Notes under the pieces: generated by a model
The model's database searches: none
Told to the model about the DNA's origin: nothing
Seen by the model: the letters and a program-made list of their open reading frames with translations, nothing else
Made by a program: the position numbers and the translations under genes
Part shown: in pieces, positions 1 through 7,620 of the stretch
Numbering within the stretch: position 1 is the stretch's first letter
How the letters are laid out: every line of letters starts with the position of its first letter
Assembly: GCF_036231355.1 (NCBI RefSeq)
Contig: NZ_CP109496.1
Location: 4,464,001 to 4,528,000 of the forward strand
Length of the DNA stretch: 64,000 bases
Origin: Streptomyces sp. NBC_01431
Lineage (GTDB): Bacteria > Actinomycetota > Actinomycetes > Streptomycetales > Streptomycetaceae
Direction: 5' to 3'

Positions 1-711
1 CTCTATGGCTTCGCCCTGCGTGACGACCTTGTTCGGGCGGATCGGGTAGTACCCGAAAAACGCGTCTTCCTGATTGATCACGTAGAGCTTGAAGAACTGC
101 GTGCCGCTGTGGACGCGCACACTGACCTTCGCCTCACTGACCAGTCCGAGCACGCTCAGCTCGTGCATCGTGTTGGCGATGCTGCGGGTGAAGCTGATCA
201 TCATGGCGTGCATACGAGCCCGAAGGCGCGGGTCGTCGCTGCCATCCTCGCGACGGACAGGCGCCGCCTGAGGCAGTGACATATCCGGAACCAGGATGCG
301 GATGTTGATGGTCGATGGGGTGAGGCGCCCGATCCGAATTTTGTCGATCGGCTCCTGAAGCGCCCCGTGCAGCGTCTCGCTGGAGAACCCCGCGAAGTCG
401 ATCGACACGTTCTCGCTGGCGAAGGCCTGTTCCACGTACGGCCGCAGGCCTGCCGGCCGTTCGGTGCGGTTCCGTACGTACACGCCGCTTCCCTTGCGGG
501 AGACGATCAGCCCCTCGTCCTCCAGTTCACGGAGGGCTCGCTGGATCGTGGCGCGGGCAAAGCCGTAGGCCTCGGTCAGCTCTTTCTGTGACGGGATCTT
601 GTCGCCGGGGCCCAGCTTCCGAGTCCGGATGGCGGCGCTCAAACTGCTCGCCACCTGCTCGTACGGCGGCCGGTCATCGTCCGGGTCCAGGGGTTCAGGC
701 GTGAACGTCAT
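1..711 (-). CDS. GntR family repressor, KorSA-like (partial, C-terminus cut by window edge)
   Basis: At least 237 residues, open to the window edge. The N-terminal winged helix-turn-helix (about residues 15-80) reads as GntR: PPYEQVASSLSAAIRTRKLG, then GDKIPSQKELTEAYGFARAT and a wing ending in GSGVYVRNR. The remainder is an effector-binding-like domain that I cannot assign to a ligand class. In pSAM2-type elements a GntR protein (KorSA) represses the transfer/replication activator and holds the element integrated. The gene is divergent from the element's other genes, and three repeated operator-like sites lie upstream of its start, which fits autoregulation and repression of the forward transcript. 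The ATG at 711 is the first start in frame. Confidence 0.88.
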   Translation of the reverse strand, partial: MTFTPEPLDPDDDRPPYEQVASSLSAAIRTRKLGPGDKIPSQKELTEAYGFARATIQRALRELEDEGLIVSRKGSGVYVRNRTERPAGLRPYVEQAFASENVSIDFAGFSSETLHGALQEPIDKIRIGRLTPSTINIRILVPDMSLPQAAPVRREDGSDDPRLRARMHAMMISFTRSIANTMHELSVLGLVSEAKVSVRVHSGTQFFKLYVINQEDAFFGYYPIRPNKVVTQGEAIE

Positions 712-747
712 GCCTCCGATGCTACGGCCTCTTTTCTCGATTAGGGC

Positions 748-828
748 AGCCAAGATAGTCAGGTGTTGACGTGACTAGCCAGGATGGCTACGTTGTTCTT
801 ATCCGAACCGGGCTAGCCAGGTTGGTCA
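748..828. promoter_or_regulatory. Three repeated operator-like sites upstream of the GntR gene
   Basis: Three related 13-bp sites, AGCCAAGATAGTC (748-760), AGCCAGGATGGCT (777-789) and AGCCAGGTTGGTC (815-827), share AGCCA-N-G-N-T-N-G. The middle one extends to the near-palindrome TAGCCAGGATGGCTA (776-790). They fill the start of the divergent intergenic region between the GntR gene and the forward genes and overlap the forward promoter candidate. Autoregulation by the neighbouring GntR protein is the natural reading, but it is an inference. Confidence 0.6.
766..794 (+). promoter_or_regulatory. Candidate forward promoter of the element
   Basis: TTGACG (766-771), a 17-bp spacer and TACGTT (789-794) fit an HrdB-type promoter firing towards the RapZ-like gene. 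The spacer and -10 hexamer overlap the middle operator-like site, so a bound repressor would block polymerase. Confidence 0.4.
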
Positions 829-1122
829 GGTCGATTCGGGTTGTGCTGGCTTGGGATTGCTCGTTTCGAAGGCGGCTTTGGCCGCGCGCGCTGCGGGCCC
901 TGCGCTGGTCGTTCCTTGACAACTGAATGGGGATCACGCCGCCTCTCCTCGGCCAAGTAGGCGGCCACGCGGGTCTCTCGCGTGACGTATAGCGCTACCC
1001 CAACCCTCCGCAGCCTGCTGCGGGCCGGTTGCCTCCTCTGCCCGTCCGGGCGCCCTGCGGGGCGGTCGTACGGGCGGGGTTGAGGGGAGCCGGAACATCC
1101 CCTTCGTTTCCTTGGAGTCCCC
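829..1122. other. Leader between the operators and the first forward gene; no gene seen
   Basis: With the operator block this is the 411-bp gap 712-1122. No reading frame here has a plausible start and ribosome site. GGAG lies shortly before the ATG at 1123. Confidence 0.5.
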
Positions 1123-1503
1123 ATGGCTGCTGTTGAGATCGTTTCGTTCGGCTACCTGCACGACGCCGCACCGTCGGCGCACCTGACGATCGACCTGCGT
1201 CACCACTTCCGCGATCCGCACGTGTCGCCTGAGCTGCGCTACATGACGGCCGACGACGAGCCGGTACGCGCCGCCGTGCTGGGCACGTCCGGCATCACGG
1301 ACCTGGTGGAGGCCACGGCTACGGCGGTTGCCGCCTTCGCTTCGGGCCCGAGCGCCGGAGCCGTGACTGTCGCCGACGGATGCGCGGGCGGCAGGCACCG
1401 AGCCCCGACCTTCGCCCACGCACTCGCTGAGCGGCTGCGCGCAGAGGGCCACCAAGTCACGGTCACCCACCGCGACATGCACCGCCCCGTCGTCCAGCGC
1501 TGA
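1123..1503 (+). CDS. Stand-alone RapZ C-terminal-domain-like protein
   Basis: 126 residues. The sequence matches the C-terminal half of RapZ/YvcJ proteins: VSFGYLHDAAPSAHLTIDLR near the N-terminus, a GTSGITDLV segment, the glycine-rich VADGCAGGRHRAPTFA (about residues 87-102), and a final EGHQVTVTHRDMHR. The P-loop kinase-like half of RapZ is absent. In E. coli the RapZ C-terminal domain binds small RNA and an amino-sugar phosphate ligand; whether this short version does either is unknown. It is the first gene behind the element's forward promoter and is followed by a terminator-like hairpin, so it may be expressed apart from the transfer genes. Confidence 0.72.
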   Translation: MAAVEIVSFGYLHDAAPSAHLTIDLRHHFRDPHVSPELRYMTADDEPVRAAVLGTSGITDLVEATATAVAAFASGPSAGAVTVADGCAGGRHRAPTFAHALAERLRAEGHQVTVTHRDMHRPVVQR

Positions 1504-1642
1504 CCCCAACCGCACGTCCCTCCTCAGCCCCGACCCCGCTGTACGGGGGCCGCGACGGCACCGGATCGAATCCGGCCCGGGGCGCTGGCCGCACCCGTGG
1601 CCCGCCGCACCGCTCGCGTGCGGCTTCCACTTCAACGGCACG

Positions 1643-1670
1643 CGGCCCCGGTGCTCCAACACCGGGGCCG
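1643..1670 (+). terminator. Hairpin after the RapZ-like gene
   Basis: Perfect 11-bp arms CGGCCCCGGTG and CACCGGGGCCG enclose a 6-nt loop and are followed by CTTTCG. It probably attenuates read-through into the DUF6284-like gene. Confidence 0.6.
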
Positions 1671-1708
1671 CTTTCGAGCCGTACCACCTGCTAGGGAGAC
1701 CACGACTC

Positions 1709-1978
1709 ATGAAGAACATCGCTGCACTTCAGACGGCCGTTACCGACCTCCTGCCCGACGCCGAGCCGTCGGCGGCCGAGCTGGACGCGATCGACGTTGA
1801 GATGCCGCTGATCCTGGCGGAAGTCGAGTTGCTGGACGCGCAGATCATCACGCTCGACCGCGCCCCGAACGAGCTGGACGCCCGGCGTATCCGGCGGGCC
1901 CGCCGCAAGGTGCTGGCCGCCCGCCGGGCACTCACCAACCTGACCGCCGCGCCGGGCACGTCGGGGGTCGGGGCATGA
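1709..1978 (+). CDS. Small DUF6284-like protein
   Basis: 89 residues with no signal peptide or membrane segment. The middle is acidic and leucine-rich (AELDAIDVEMPLILAEVELL), followed by an arginine-rich stretch (DARRIRRARRKVLAARRAL), suggesting two amphipathic helices. I recognise it as the DUF6284 type that recurs in Streptomyces integrative elements directly upstream of a DUF2637 membrane protein; the function is unknown. A GGGAG ribosome site precedes the ATG. Its stop codon overlaps the next start by 4 bp, so the two are translationally coupled. Confidence 0.7.
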   Translation: MKNIAALQTAVTDLLPDAEPSAAELDAIDVEMPLILAEVELLDAQIITLDRAPNELDARRIRRARRKVLAARRALTNLTAAPGTSGVGA

Positions 1979-2832
1979 ACCGCACCCCCAAGACCCTGCT
2001 GGTGCTCGCGCTGGTGGCCGTGGTCGGGATGGCGTTCCGGGTGTCGTGGAACGCGCTCAGGGACGTGGCCCGAGCGATCGGCGCGGACCACACCGCAGCC
2101 ACCCTCTACCCCTTCGTGGTCGACGGCCTCATGGCGCTGGCGCTGGTCGCCACGCTCGTACTGACCGCCGACGCCCGACGGTTCGCGCTGCGGGTGCTGG
2201 GCACCTACACCGCCGCCTCGCTGGTCCTCAACTACGTCCACGGCCTCGTTCCGGCGCTGCACGGTGCGTCGGTCGACTGGGGACGGTTGGCCGACTGGAA
2301 CCCGGCGAACTGGGCGCTCGTACTGCTCGCCACGTCGCTTCCGGTCGGGTCGATCTACTTCGGGTCCGACCTGGTCGCGAAGGTGCTCCACCACCAACCG
2401 GCCCCGATCGCGAATATGGAGGAATCGACCGAGAACGTGAGTAATCGGTCGATGGCTGACCAGGACGAACCTGCCCCGGCGCCAGTCGCAGTGAACCCGG
2501 TGCCGATCCCGCGCCCGGTGCAGGTCGGCTTCCTGAAGCCGACTCTCCCGCTCAAGCCGCTGCCCGCGATCGAGCCTGCACCGGTTGGGCCCGTGTCCAC
2601 GGTGGCGGCCGACTCAACCCGGCCGCGCCGGGCAACCGGTCGGGTCCCCGACATCGCACGGTCGACCCGACCAAAGCGCACCCCGGCCGAACTCCTGCAA
2701 GAAGCGCGGGCCGCGTCGGCCGACTGGCCCGACACGCATCTGACGGCCGACCGGCTCCGTAAGACGGTCCACACGTCGGCGGAGAAGGCGCGGGGGCTGC
2801 GGGACGCGCTGATCGCTGAGCGGGCCGCGTGA
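1975..2832 (+). CDS. DUF2637 membrane protein of the transfer region
   Basis: 285 residues. The N-terminal third is the DUF2637 membrane domain: a helix from about residue 8 (TLLVLALVAVVGMAF), the family signature SWNALRDVARAIGAD, a second helix around YPFVVDGLMALALVATLVL, then two further hydrophobic segments near residues 73-90 and 104-125. After about residue 140 the protein is a proline- and arginine-rich cytoplasmic tail. DUF2637 proteins are common in AICEs and Streptomyces plasmids beside transfer genes and are usually viewed as accessory transfer or spread proteins. The start overlaps the preceding stop (ATGA). Confidence 0.75.
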   Translation: MNRTPKTLLVLALVAVVGMAFRVSWNALRDVARAIGADHTAATLYPFVVDGLMALALVATLVLTADARRFALRVLGTYTAASLVLNYVHGLVPALHGASVDWGRLADWNPANWALVLLATSLPVGSIYFGSDLVAKVLHHQPAPIANMEESTENVSNRSMADQDEPAPAPVAVNPVPIPRPVQVGFLKPTLPLKPLPAIEPAPVGPVSTVAADSTRPRRATGRVPDIARSTRPKRTPAELLQEARAASADWPDTHLTADRLRKTVHTSAEKARGLRDALIAERAA

Positions 2833-2983
2833 TGGCCACGCTTCCGGTTTACCGGTGGCGTCTGGCCCCGGATGGCTTTGCCACCCGCCGCCAACTCCGT
2901 GCGCGGGGCCTGCGGCCTCCCCGCCTCGCTCGGCACCTGCGTCCCCTGCTCTTTCCCCTCTGCCTCTCTCTGAGGAGTCTGTG

Positions 2984-3301
2984 ATGGGTAAGCCCGACAC
3001 CCGGCGTCTTGACCGGGAGATCCAGAACAACGAACGCAAGTTGGAGGCGGTCCAGAACCGGGAGCTGTGGCCACTGAACGGCCGTGAGCGCCGCAGCGTG
3101 CTGGCGGGGGTGGTGTCCGGCGCGCGCGGTCTGCACCGTGGCACCGGCACCGACCACGGTGACCGGCGCATCGACACCGCGTGGCAGAGCGCCGAGACCC
3201 GCCTGATCGCGGAAATCACCGCGTTGCAGATGGAGCGGCAGCGGGTCGTCACGGAAGCCGCGCGCGCCAAGGCCGCCAAGAAGTCGTCGGGGTGGTGGTG
3301 A
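2984..3301 (+). CDS. Hypothetical helical protein of the element
   Basis: 105 residues, charged and helical, with no membrane segment (for example LDREIQNNERKLEAVQNREL at the N-terminus and a late TRLIAEITALQMERQRVV). The predicted coiled coils suggest a multimer or protein partner, but no family is recognised. ATG 2984 is chosen because GAGGAG lies just upstream; the frame stays open further upstream but that part is proline-rich and looks non-coding. It ends SSGWW, and the next gene also ends in a WW pair (KWW). Confidence 0.65.
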   Translation: MGKPDTRRLDREIQNNERKLEAVQNRELWPLNGRERRSVLAGVVSGARGLHRGTGTDHGDRRIDTAWQSAETRLIAEITALQMERQRVVTEAARAKAAKKSSGWW

Positions 3302-3474
3302 CCGTGGCCGCCCGTGAGACGCCGCCCGGTGAGTGCCCGCAGTGCTGGCAGCACGCCTACGACCGGCGCGTTCACCGCCACCTGAAGCCCCGGCAGGACT
3401 GCCCGCAGTGCGTCGACCACATGGTCAACGGCTGCCCCAACGTCGTGCCCAAGAAGCCGTCTAAGTGGTGGTGA
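3298..3474 (+). CDS. Small cysteine-rich protein, possible zinc ribbon
   Basis: 58 residues from GTG 3298, which overlaps the previous TGA as GTGA. Two CPQC pairs (residues about 12-15 and 41-44) with several histidines between them and a later NGCP look like a small zinc-binding fold, probably nucleic-acid or protein binding. A second in-frame GTG at 3304 is an alternative start. It sits directly before traB, as small genes of unknown role do in related elements. No family name can be given. Confidence 0.6.
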   Translation: MTVAARETPPGECPQCWQHAYDRRVHRHLKPRQDCPQCVDHMVNGCPNVVPKKPSKWW

Positions 3475-3551
3475 CCCGCACCCGCCCCGGCCCGCACCAC
3501 TCCGCACGGACCTTCCGCCCCCGAACCTGGGACAGTCAGGAGTCAACTCCC

Positions 3552-5669
3552 ATGATTTCCAACGTCGTTCGCCTCACCAAAGACACCACCCCCTCGCGGC
3601 AGGAGCCGTCCGGGGCGGCGATCCTTGCTGTAGCAGCGCCGGGCGCCGAAAAGCCGCCTGTGCCCCTGTGGGTCCGCTCCGGGCGGGCCGTACGCGGCAT
3701 CGTCACCCACGAACACACCCGCACCGCTGGACGGTTGGCCGTGCGGCACGGCATGTACGCGGTGGGCGGCGCCCGCATCGTCGCCAAGCGCACGTGGGAG
3801 GGCCGCACCGCCACCCGCTACGAACGCATGCTCCGCGCTGCGGAAGCCGCCGGGAACTACGAGGTCGCGGCCGAGTGGGAAGAGCGCGGACAGCGCTTCC
3901 GCGACGCCCGCCACCGCCGCCGCATGGACCTCCTTCACTCACCGCTCGACGCCGCCAAGGGCGTGGCCGTAAGTGCCGGCATGGGCGTCGGCTCTCTCAT
4001 CGCGCTCGGTGTCGTGATGGCGGTCGCGACCAAGGACGTCACCCAGGTCGTCACCCCGCTGATGGCGACGGTGGAGTTCATCAACCTGCTCATCACAGTG
4101 GCGACTGTGGTGTGGGGCCCGGCCGTCACGATCGGCCCGTTCCTCGCGCTGCTCGCCCTGTGGGGTGTCGGCCGCCACCAGCAAGCCGCCCCGAACTGGG
4201 CGCTCCCGGCAGCGGTGCGCAACGGGGAGGGCGAGCCGATCACCCCGTCCATCGTCGTCAAGGCCCTGCGCGACCTGGGCGTGCCCGCACTGGGGCGGGC
4301 CATCAAGGAGATGGGCGACGCGGGTGCGGCGATGCTCGGCCCGATCCGCATCGCCGGATGCGGCGTCGAAGTCGACGTCACCCTCCCCTCCGGGGTCTCG
4401 ACCAACGAGGTACAGAACAAGCGCCGCAAGCTCGCAGAGAACCTCTCCCGGCATGAGCACGAAGTGTTCATCACCATCCCGCAAGCCGCCCGCACCGTTC
4501 GCCTGTGGGTCGCCGACAGTGGCGCGCTGGACGAGCCGATCGGTCCGTCCCCGCTGGTCACGGACGAGACGATGACCGCCGACTACGCCAAGGGCCGCGC
4601 CCCGTGGGGCCAGGACCTACGCGGGGACGCTGCGGCCATCAGCCTGTATCAGCGCCACCTACTCATCACCGGTCTCTCGAACCAGGGCAAGACCGTGGCG
4701 CTGCGCTCACTGGCTCTGTGGGTGGCGCTGGACAGGTCGGTTCAGTTCCTGATGGGCGACCTCAAGGGCGTGGGCGACTGGGCCATGTTCGACGGTCTGG
4801 CCAAGACCCTGATCCAGGGGCCGACGGACGACCACGTGATCCAGGTGACCGAGATGGTCGAAGGTGCGGTGGACGAGATGAACCGCCGCCTCCAGGCACC
4901 GCCCGGCACCGTGTTCCCCGCGCTGATCGTGCTGGTCGATGAGGCGCAGGTCGCGTTCATGTGCCCCGTCAAGGACGACGAGAAGCGGCCCTACGGCGGC
5001 TCGAAAGCCAACTCCCGGTACTTCATGGCCGTCCGGAAGATCCACAACCAGGGGCGTGCGGTCAACGTCCTGATGTGGCAGGGCACCCAGGACCCCACCG
5101 ATCAGAACCTGCCCAAGCTGGTCCGTGAAGGCGCCCACACCCGCGCTTCCCTCGCGCTCGGCACGGAGTCTCAGGCCCGGATGGCGCTCGGCGACAAGGC
5201 TGTTGACGGTGGCGCCGCCCCGAACCTGCTGCGTCCGGGGCTGGACAGGGGAACGCTGGTCGTCGCGTCCGACGGCATCGCCATCCCCGCCGGGCAAGCG
5301 TCCATCACCGTGCGCACGCACTACATCGACGACGACGCGGCCGTATCCATCACCGACCGCGCCAAGGCGCTGCGCGACGGCGTCACCACCCTGCACGTGG
5401 TCGAGCGGGGCGAGCAGCGTGACCCGCTCTCCGACATCGCGTCTGTGGTCGGCACGGCCGAGCGGGTGCGGACCAAGGATGTCCTCGCCCGGCTCGCTGC
5501 GCTGAACGCGGACGCCTACGGCGAGTGGTCCTTCCTCGATCTCAAGCGCGTCTTGGGCGCCGCCGGGGCCGAGCCCCGCAAGTCCGACGGGGTCATGGTC
5601 GTTGACCGTGACCGCGTCGCCCGCGCGCTCGCCAACCGCGACGGCGACGGTTCCGCTTCCGCCGCCTGA
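3552..5669 (+). CDS. TraB-type FtsK/SpoIIIE DNA translocase
   Basis: 705 residues. Hydrophobic segments lie near residues 135-160 and 170-215 and anchor it in the membrane. The FtsK-like motor has Walker A GLSNQGKT (residues 374-381) and Walker B LIVLVDEAQ with D463-E464. The C-terminal 80 residues (ERVRTKDVLARLAALN onward) resemble the winged-helix DNA-recognition end of TraB proteins. In Streptomyces a single TraB hexamer moves double-stranded plasmid DNA between mycelia after binding short repeats at the transfer locus. ATG 3552 is chosen for its upstream AGGAG; an upstream in-frame ATG at 3465 overlaps the preceding gene. A dense repeat cluster follows the stop codon. Confidence 0.92.
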   Translation: MISNVVRLTKDTTPSRQEPSGAAILAVAAPGAEKPPVPLWVRSGRAVRGIVTHEHTRTAGRLAVRHGMYAVGGARIVAKRTWEGRTATRYERMLRAAEAAGNYEVAAEWEERGQRFRDARHRRRMDLLHSPLDAAKGVAVSAGMGVGSLIALGVVMAVATKDVTQVVTPLMATVEFINLLITVATVVWGPAVTIGPFLALLALWGVGRHQQAAPNWALPAAVRNGEGEPITPSIVVKALRDLGVPALGRAIKEMGDAGAAMLGPIRIAGCGVEVDVTLPSGVSTNEVQNKRRKLAENLSRHEHEVFITIPQAARTVRLWVADSGALDEPIGPSPLVTDETMTADYAKGRAPWGQDLRGDAAAISLYQRHLLITGLSNQGKTVALRSLALWVALDRSVQFLMGDLKGVGDWAMFDGLAKTLIQGPTDDHVIQVTEMVEGAVDEMNRRLQAPPGTVFPALIVLVDEAQVAFMCPVKDDEKRPYGGSKANSRYFMAVRKIHNQGRAVNVLMWQGTQDPTDQNLPKLVREGAHTRASLALGTESQARMALGDKAVDGGAAPNLLRPGLDRGTLVVASDGIAIPAGQASITVRTHYIDDDAAVSITDRAKALRDGVTTLHVVERGEQRDPLSDIASVVGTAERVRTKDVLARLAALNADAYGEWSFLDLKRVLGAAGAEPRKSDGVMVVDRDRVARALANRDGDGSASAA

Positions 5670-5689
5670 CACAGGGAGCCGAGCCCCGG

Positions 5690-5851
5690 CGGGTCAGGGA
5701 GGCAGGGAGAACTCCCTGCACCCCTCCCTGACCCGCCTCCCTGGCCCTGAGCTGCGCAAATGATCTGTCAGGGAGTCAGGGAGGCCCGCAGGTCAGCACC
5801 CCCGAAACCCCCTCCACAGCGCCCCCGGTAGGGGGTGTCTCTGCCTCCCTG
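5690..5851. repeat. CAGGGAG repeat cluster, candidate transfer locus (clt)
   Basis: Eight copies of CAGGGAG or its complement occur in 160 bp: direct at 5695, 5703, 5769 and 5777, inverted at 5712, 5724, 5737 and 5845. Two nested inverted repeats sit at the left: CGGGTCAGGGAGG (5690-5702) pairs with 5723-5735, and GCAGGGAG (5702-5709) pairs with 5712-5719 around AA. TCAGGGAG is tandem at 5768-5783. Streptomyces TraB proteins recognise 8-bp repeats located just downstream of traB, the position seen here. Confidence 0.6.
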
Positions 5852-5874
5852 CCCATCTCCCGAAGGGATTCCGC

Positions 5875-6348
5875 ATGTACCCCGACAGCACGCCCCACGG
5901 CACCGTGACCGGCGCCGGACTGAGCGAGGCGCAGGCCGAGATGGAGGCGCGCCGGATCATCGCCGACGCCTACCGGCCCACCGCCTACCGCGATGACACC
6001 CCAGTCCCTGCCCACGGCGACACCCCGCCCGTCACCCAGCCCGGACGCCCCCCGATGAGCCAAGGCGCCACCGACGCCAGCGTGCTCATGCTCACCGGCG
6101 GCGCCACCACGACCATGGTCGGCGGCACCGCCGCCGTGCTCATGTACGTCTCCCAGTTCGCCGACCCGGTCGTGTGCGCCCTCGTGTTCGGCGCCCCCGC
6201 CGCCCTCGTGCTCGCCCTCGCCCGGCTTGTCGGACGCGCGAAGCCTGCCCCGGACGTCCACCACCACTACTCGGGTCCCGTCCACCAGGAACAGCGCGAC
6301 ATCCACATCCGTAAGTCGATCTTCAAGCGCAACCACTTCCACGGCTAA
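5875..6348 (+). CDS. Small membrane protein, Spd-like
   Basis: 157 residues. A proline-rich soluble N-terminus (about 65 residues) is followed by two hydrophobic helices (VLMLTGGATTTMVGGTAAVL and PVVCALVFGAPAALVLALAR) and a histidine-rich tail (DVHHHYSGPVHQEQRDIHIR). Size, topology and location between traB and the replication genes fit the spread (Spd) membrane proteins of Streptomyces conjugative elements, which interact with TraB and help intramycelial spread; the family cannot be confirmed by eye. GAAGGGA precedes the ATG. Confidence 0.6.
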   Translation: MYPDSTPHGTVTGAGLSEAQAEMEARRIIADAYRPTAYRDDTPVPAHGDTPPVTQPGRPPMSQGATDASVLMLTGGATTTMVGGTAAVLMYVSQFADPVVCALVFGAPAALVLALARLVGRAKPAPDVHHHYSGPVHQEQRDIHIRKSIFKRNHFHG

Positions 6349-6366
6349 CCAGGAAGGGCAACACCC

Positions 6367-6639
6367 GTGATGCGACTCCGCTTGCAGCTCACCGGCTGGT
6401 CCCGCCGGACGCTGATCCTGATCGACACCCCCCGCCCCAACTGCCCCAACTGTGAAGGCGACGGCGGCATCGGGTGCGACTACGGCGACCACGAGGGCGA
6501 GTACGCGGGCACCGACTGGGAGCCCTGCGACTGCTGGACCGAATGGCGCAGGACCCTGCTGCCGCTCCCACGCCTGCCCCGCCTCCTGCGCCGACGCGTC
6601 GACCACCGCGACCCGTGGAGCAACGAACCCCCGTTCTAG
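6367..6639 (+). CDS. Small cysteine-rich protein of unknown function
   Basis: 90 residues from GTG 6367, or 89 from the adjacent ATG 6370; AGGAAGG at 6351-6357 fits the GTG better. Five cysteines in CPNC, GCDY and CDCW contexts (residues about 26-60) suggest a metal-binding knot resembling DnaJ-type CxxC clusters. The C-terminal half is arginine-, leucine- and proline-rich. It lies 85 bp before the prim-pol gene. No family recognised. Confidence 0.55.
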   Translation: MMRLRLQLTGWSRRTLILIDTPRPNCPNCEGDGGIGCDYGDHEGEYAGTDWEPCDCWTEWRRTLLPLPRLPRLLRRRVDHRDPWSNEPPF

Positions 6640-6724
6640 CTACGCCAAGGGCGGCCCCCGTCTCGCCAAAGTCACGGGCCGCCCTTGCCTGCCAGCACTT
6701 CTCGAAGAACTGGAGACACCCAGC

Positions 6725-7615
6725 ATGACGCAACCCACCGACAACCGGCGAGAGGGCACTCAGGGCCCGTTCCGCCCGGCCGCCAGTGATCTGCTGAGCA
6801 CCGCGCTCGACCTGGCTCGTGCGGGCCTGCCGGTGCTGCCTCTGCGCCGGGGCAAGGTCCCGTTCGGGAACTGCCCCACGTGCGCGCAGAACGCATGTGG
6901 CGGGCGCCCGAACATGAAGAACGCGGGCCCGTGCCTCTGCCCCGACGTGTGCCACGCGTGGGCCGCCGCCACCACTGACCCGGACGTCATCAACTCCCCG
7001 ACCTGGGGGCGTGCGTGGCGCCGGGCGGTCGGGATCGGCTACCACCCCGGCGGCGCCGGGCTCACCGTGGTCGACCTGGACTCCCCGGCCGCCGTGACCT
7101 GGGCCCGCCAGAGCCTGCCGCCCACCCGGACCGTGGCCACCACACGCGGGGAGCACTGGATCTACCAGGGCGCCATCCGCTCAGTGAACGGCGTCCGGGC
7201 GGACGTCGACATCAAGTCCACGATGGCCTACGCCCGGTGGCGCGGCACCGGCAGCGGCACCCTAACCGTCCTGCCGGAAGCGGTGCGCGCGCTGGCCGTG
7301 AAGCCGTCCACGGTCCGGCGGCCGTCCGTCGTCACGGTGCCCGCGCTGGCCGGTGGTGGGGAATGCCGGCACCGCACTCCCGCCTACCTGGAACGCGGTA
7401 TCGCCATGGCGGAGCAGCGCATCACCGACGCCCGCAGCGCGGTGCACGCGACGGTCTACCGCACGTTCCTGGCGGTGCTGTCCGTGCACGGCCGGTGCGG
7501 CTGCCTCACCGACACCCACACCGCCCGCCTGTTCACCGCAGCCCAGGCCAAGGGCGAGACGGCCCGGCACTGCGCCGACGCGTGGGCCAACGCCCGCACC
7601 GCCCTGGGGATGTGA
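6725..7615 (+). CDS. Bifunctional DNA primase/polymerase (prim-pol) protein
   Basis: 296 residues. The N-terminal domain matches the prim-pol family: ALDLARAGLPVLPLRRGK at about residue 22, a cysteine-rich insert (CPTCAQNACGG to CLCPDVC), GIGYHPGGAGLTVVDLDS with the catalytic aspartates D117 and D119, then TTRGEHWIYQG. These enzymes make primers and extend them, and serve as replication initiators in AICEs lacking RepSA. A GGAGA site precedes ATG 6725. The stop overlaps a possible start of the ATPase gene, so the two form one replication unit. Confidence 0.87.
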   Translation: MTQPTDNRREGTQGPFRPAASDLLSTALDLARAGLPVLPLRRGKVPFGNCPTCAQNACGGRPNMKNAGPCLCPDVCHAWAAATTDPDVINSPTWGRAWRRAVGIGYHPGGAGLTVVDLDSPAAVTWARQSLPPTRTVATTRGEHWIYQGAIRSVNGVRADVDIKSTMAYARWRGTGSGTLTVLPEAVRALAVKPSTVRRPSVVTVPALAGGGECRHRTPAYLERGIAMAEQRITDARSAVHATVYRTFLAVLSVHGRCGCLTDTHTARLFTAAQAKGETARHCADAWANARTALGM

Positions 7616-7620
7616 GCGCC

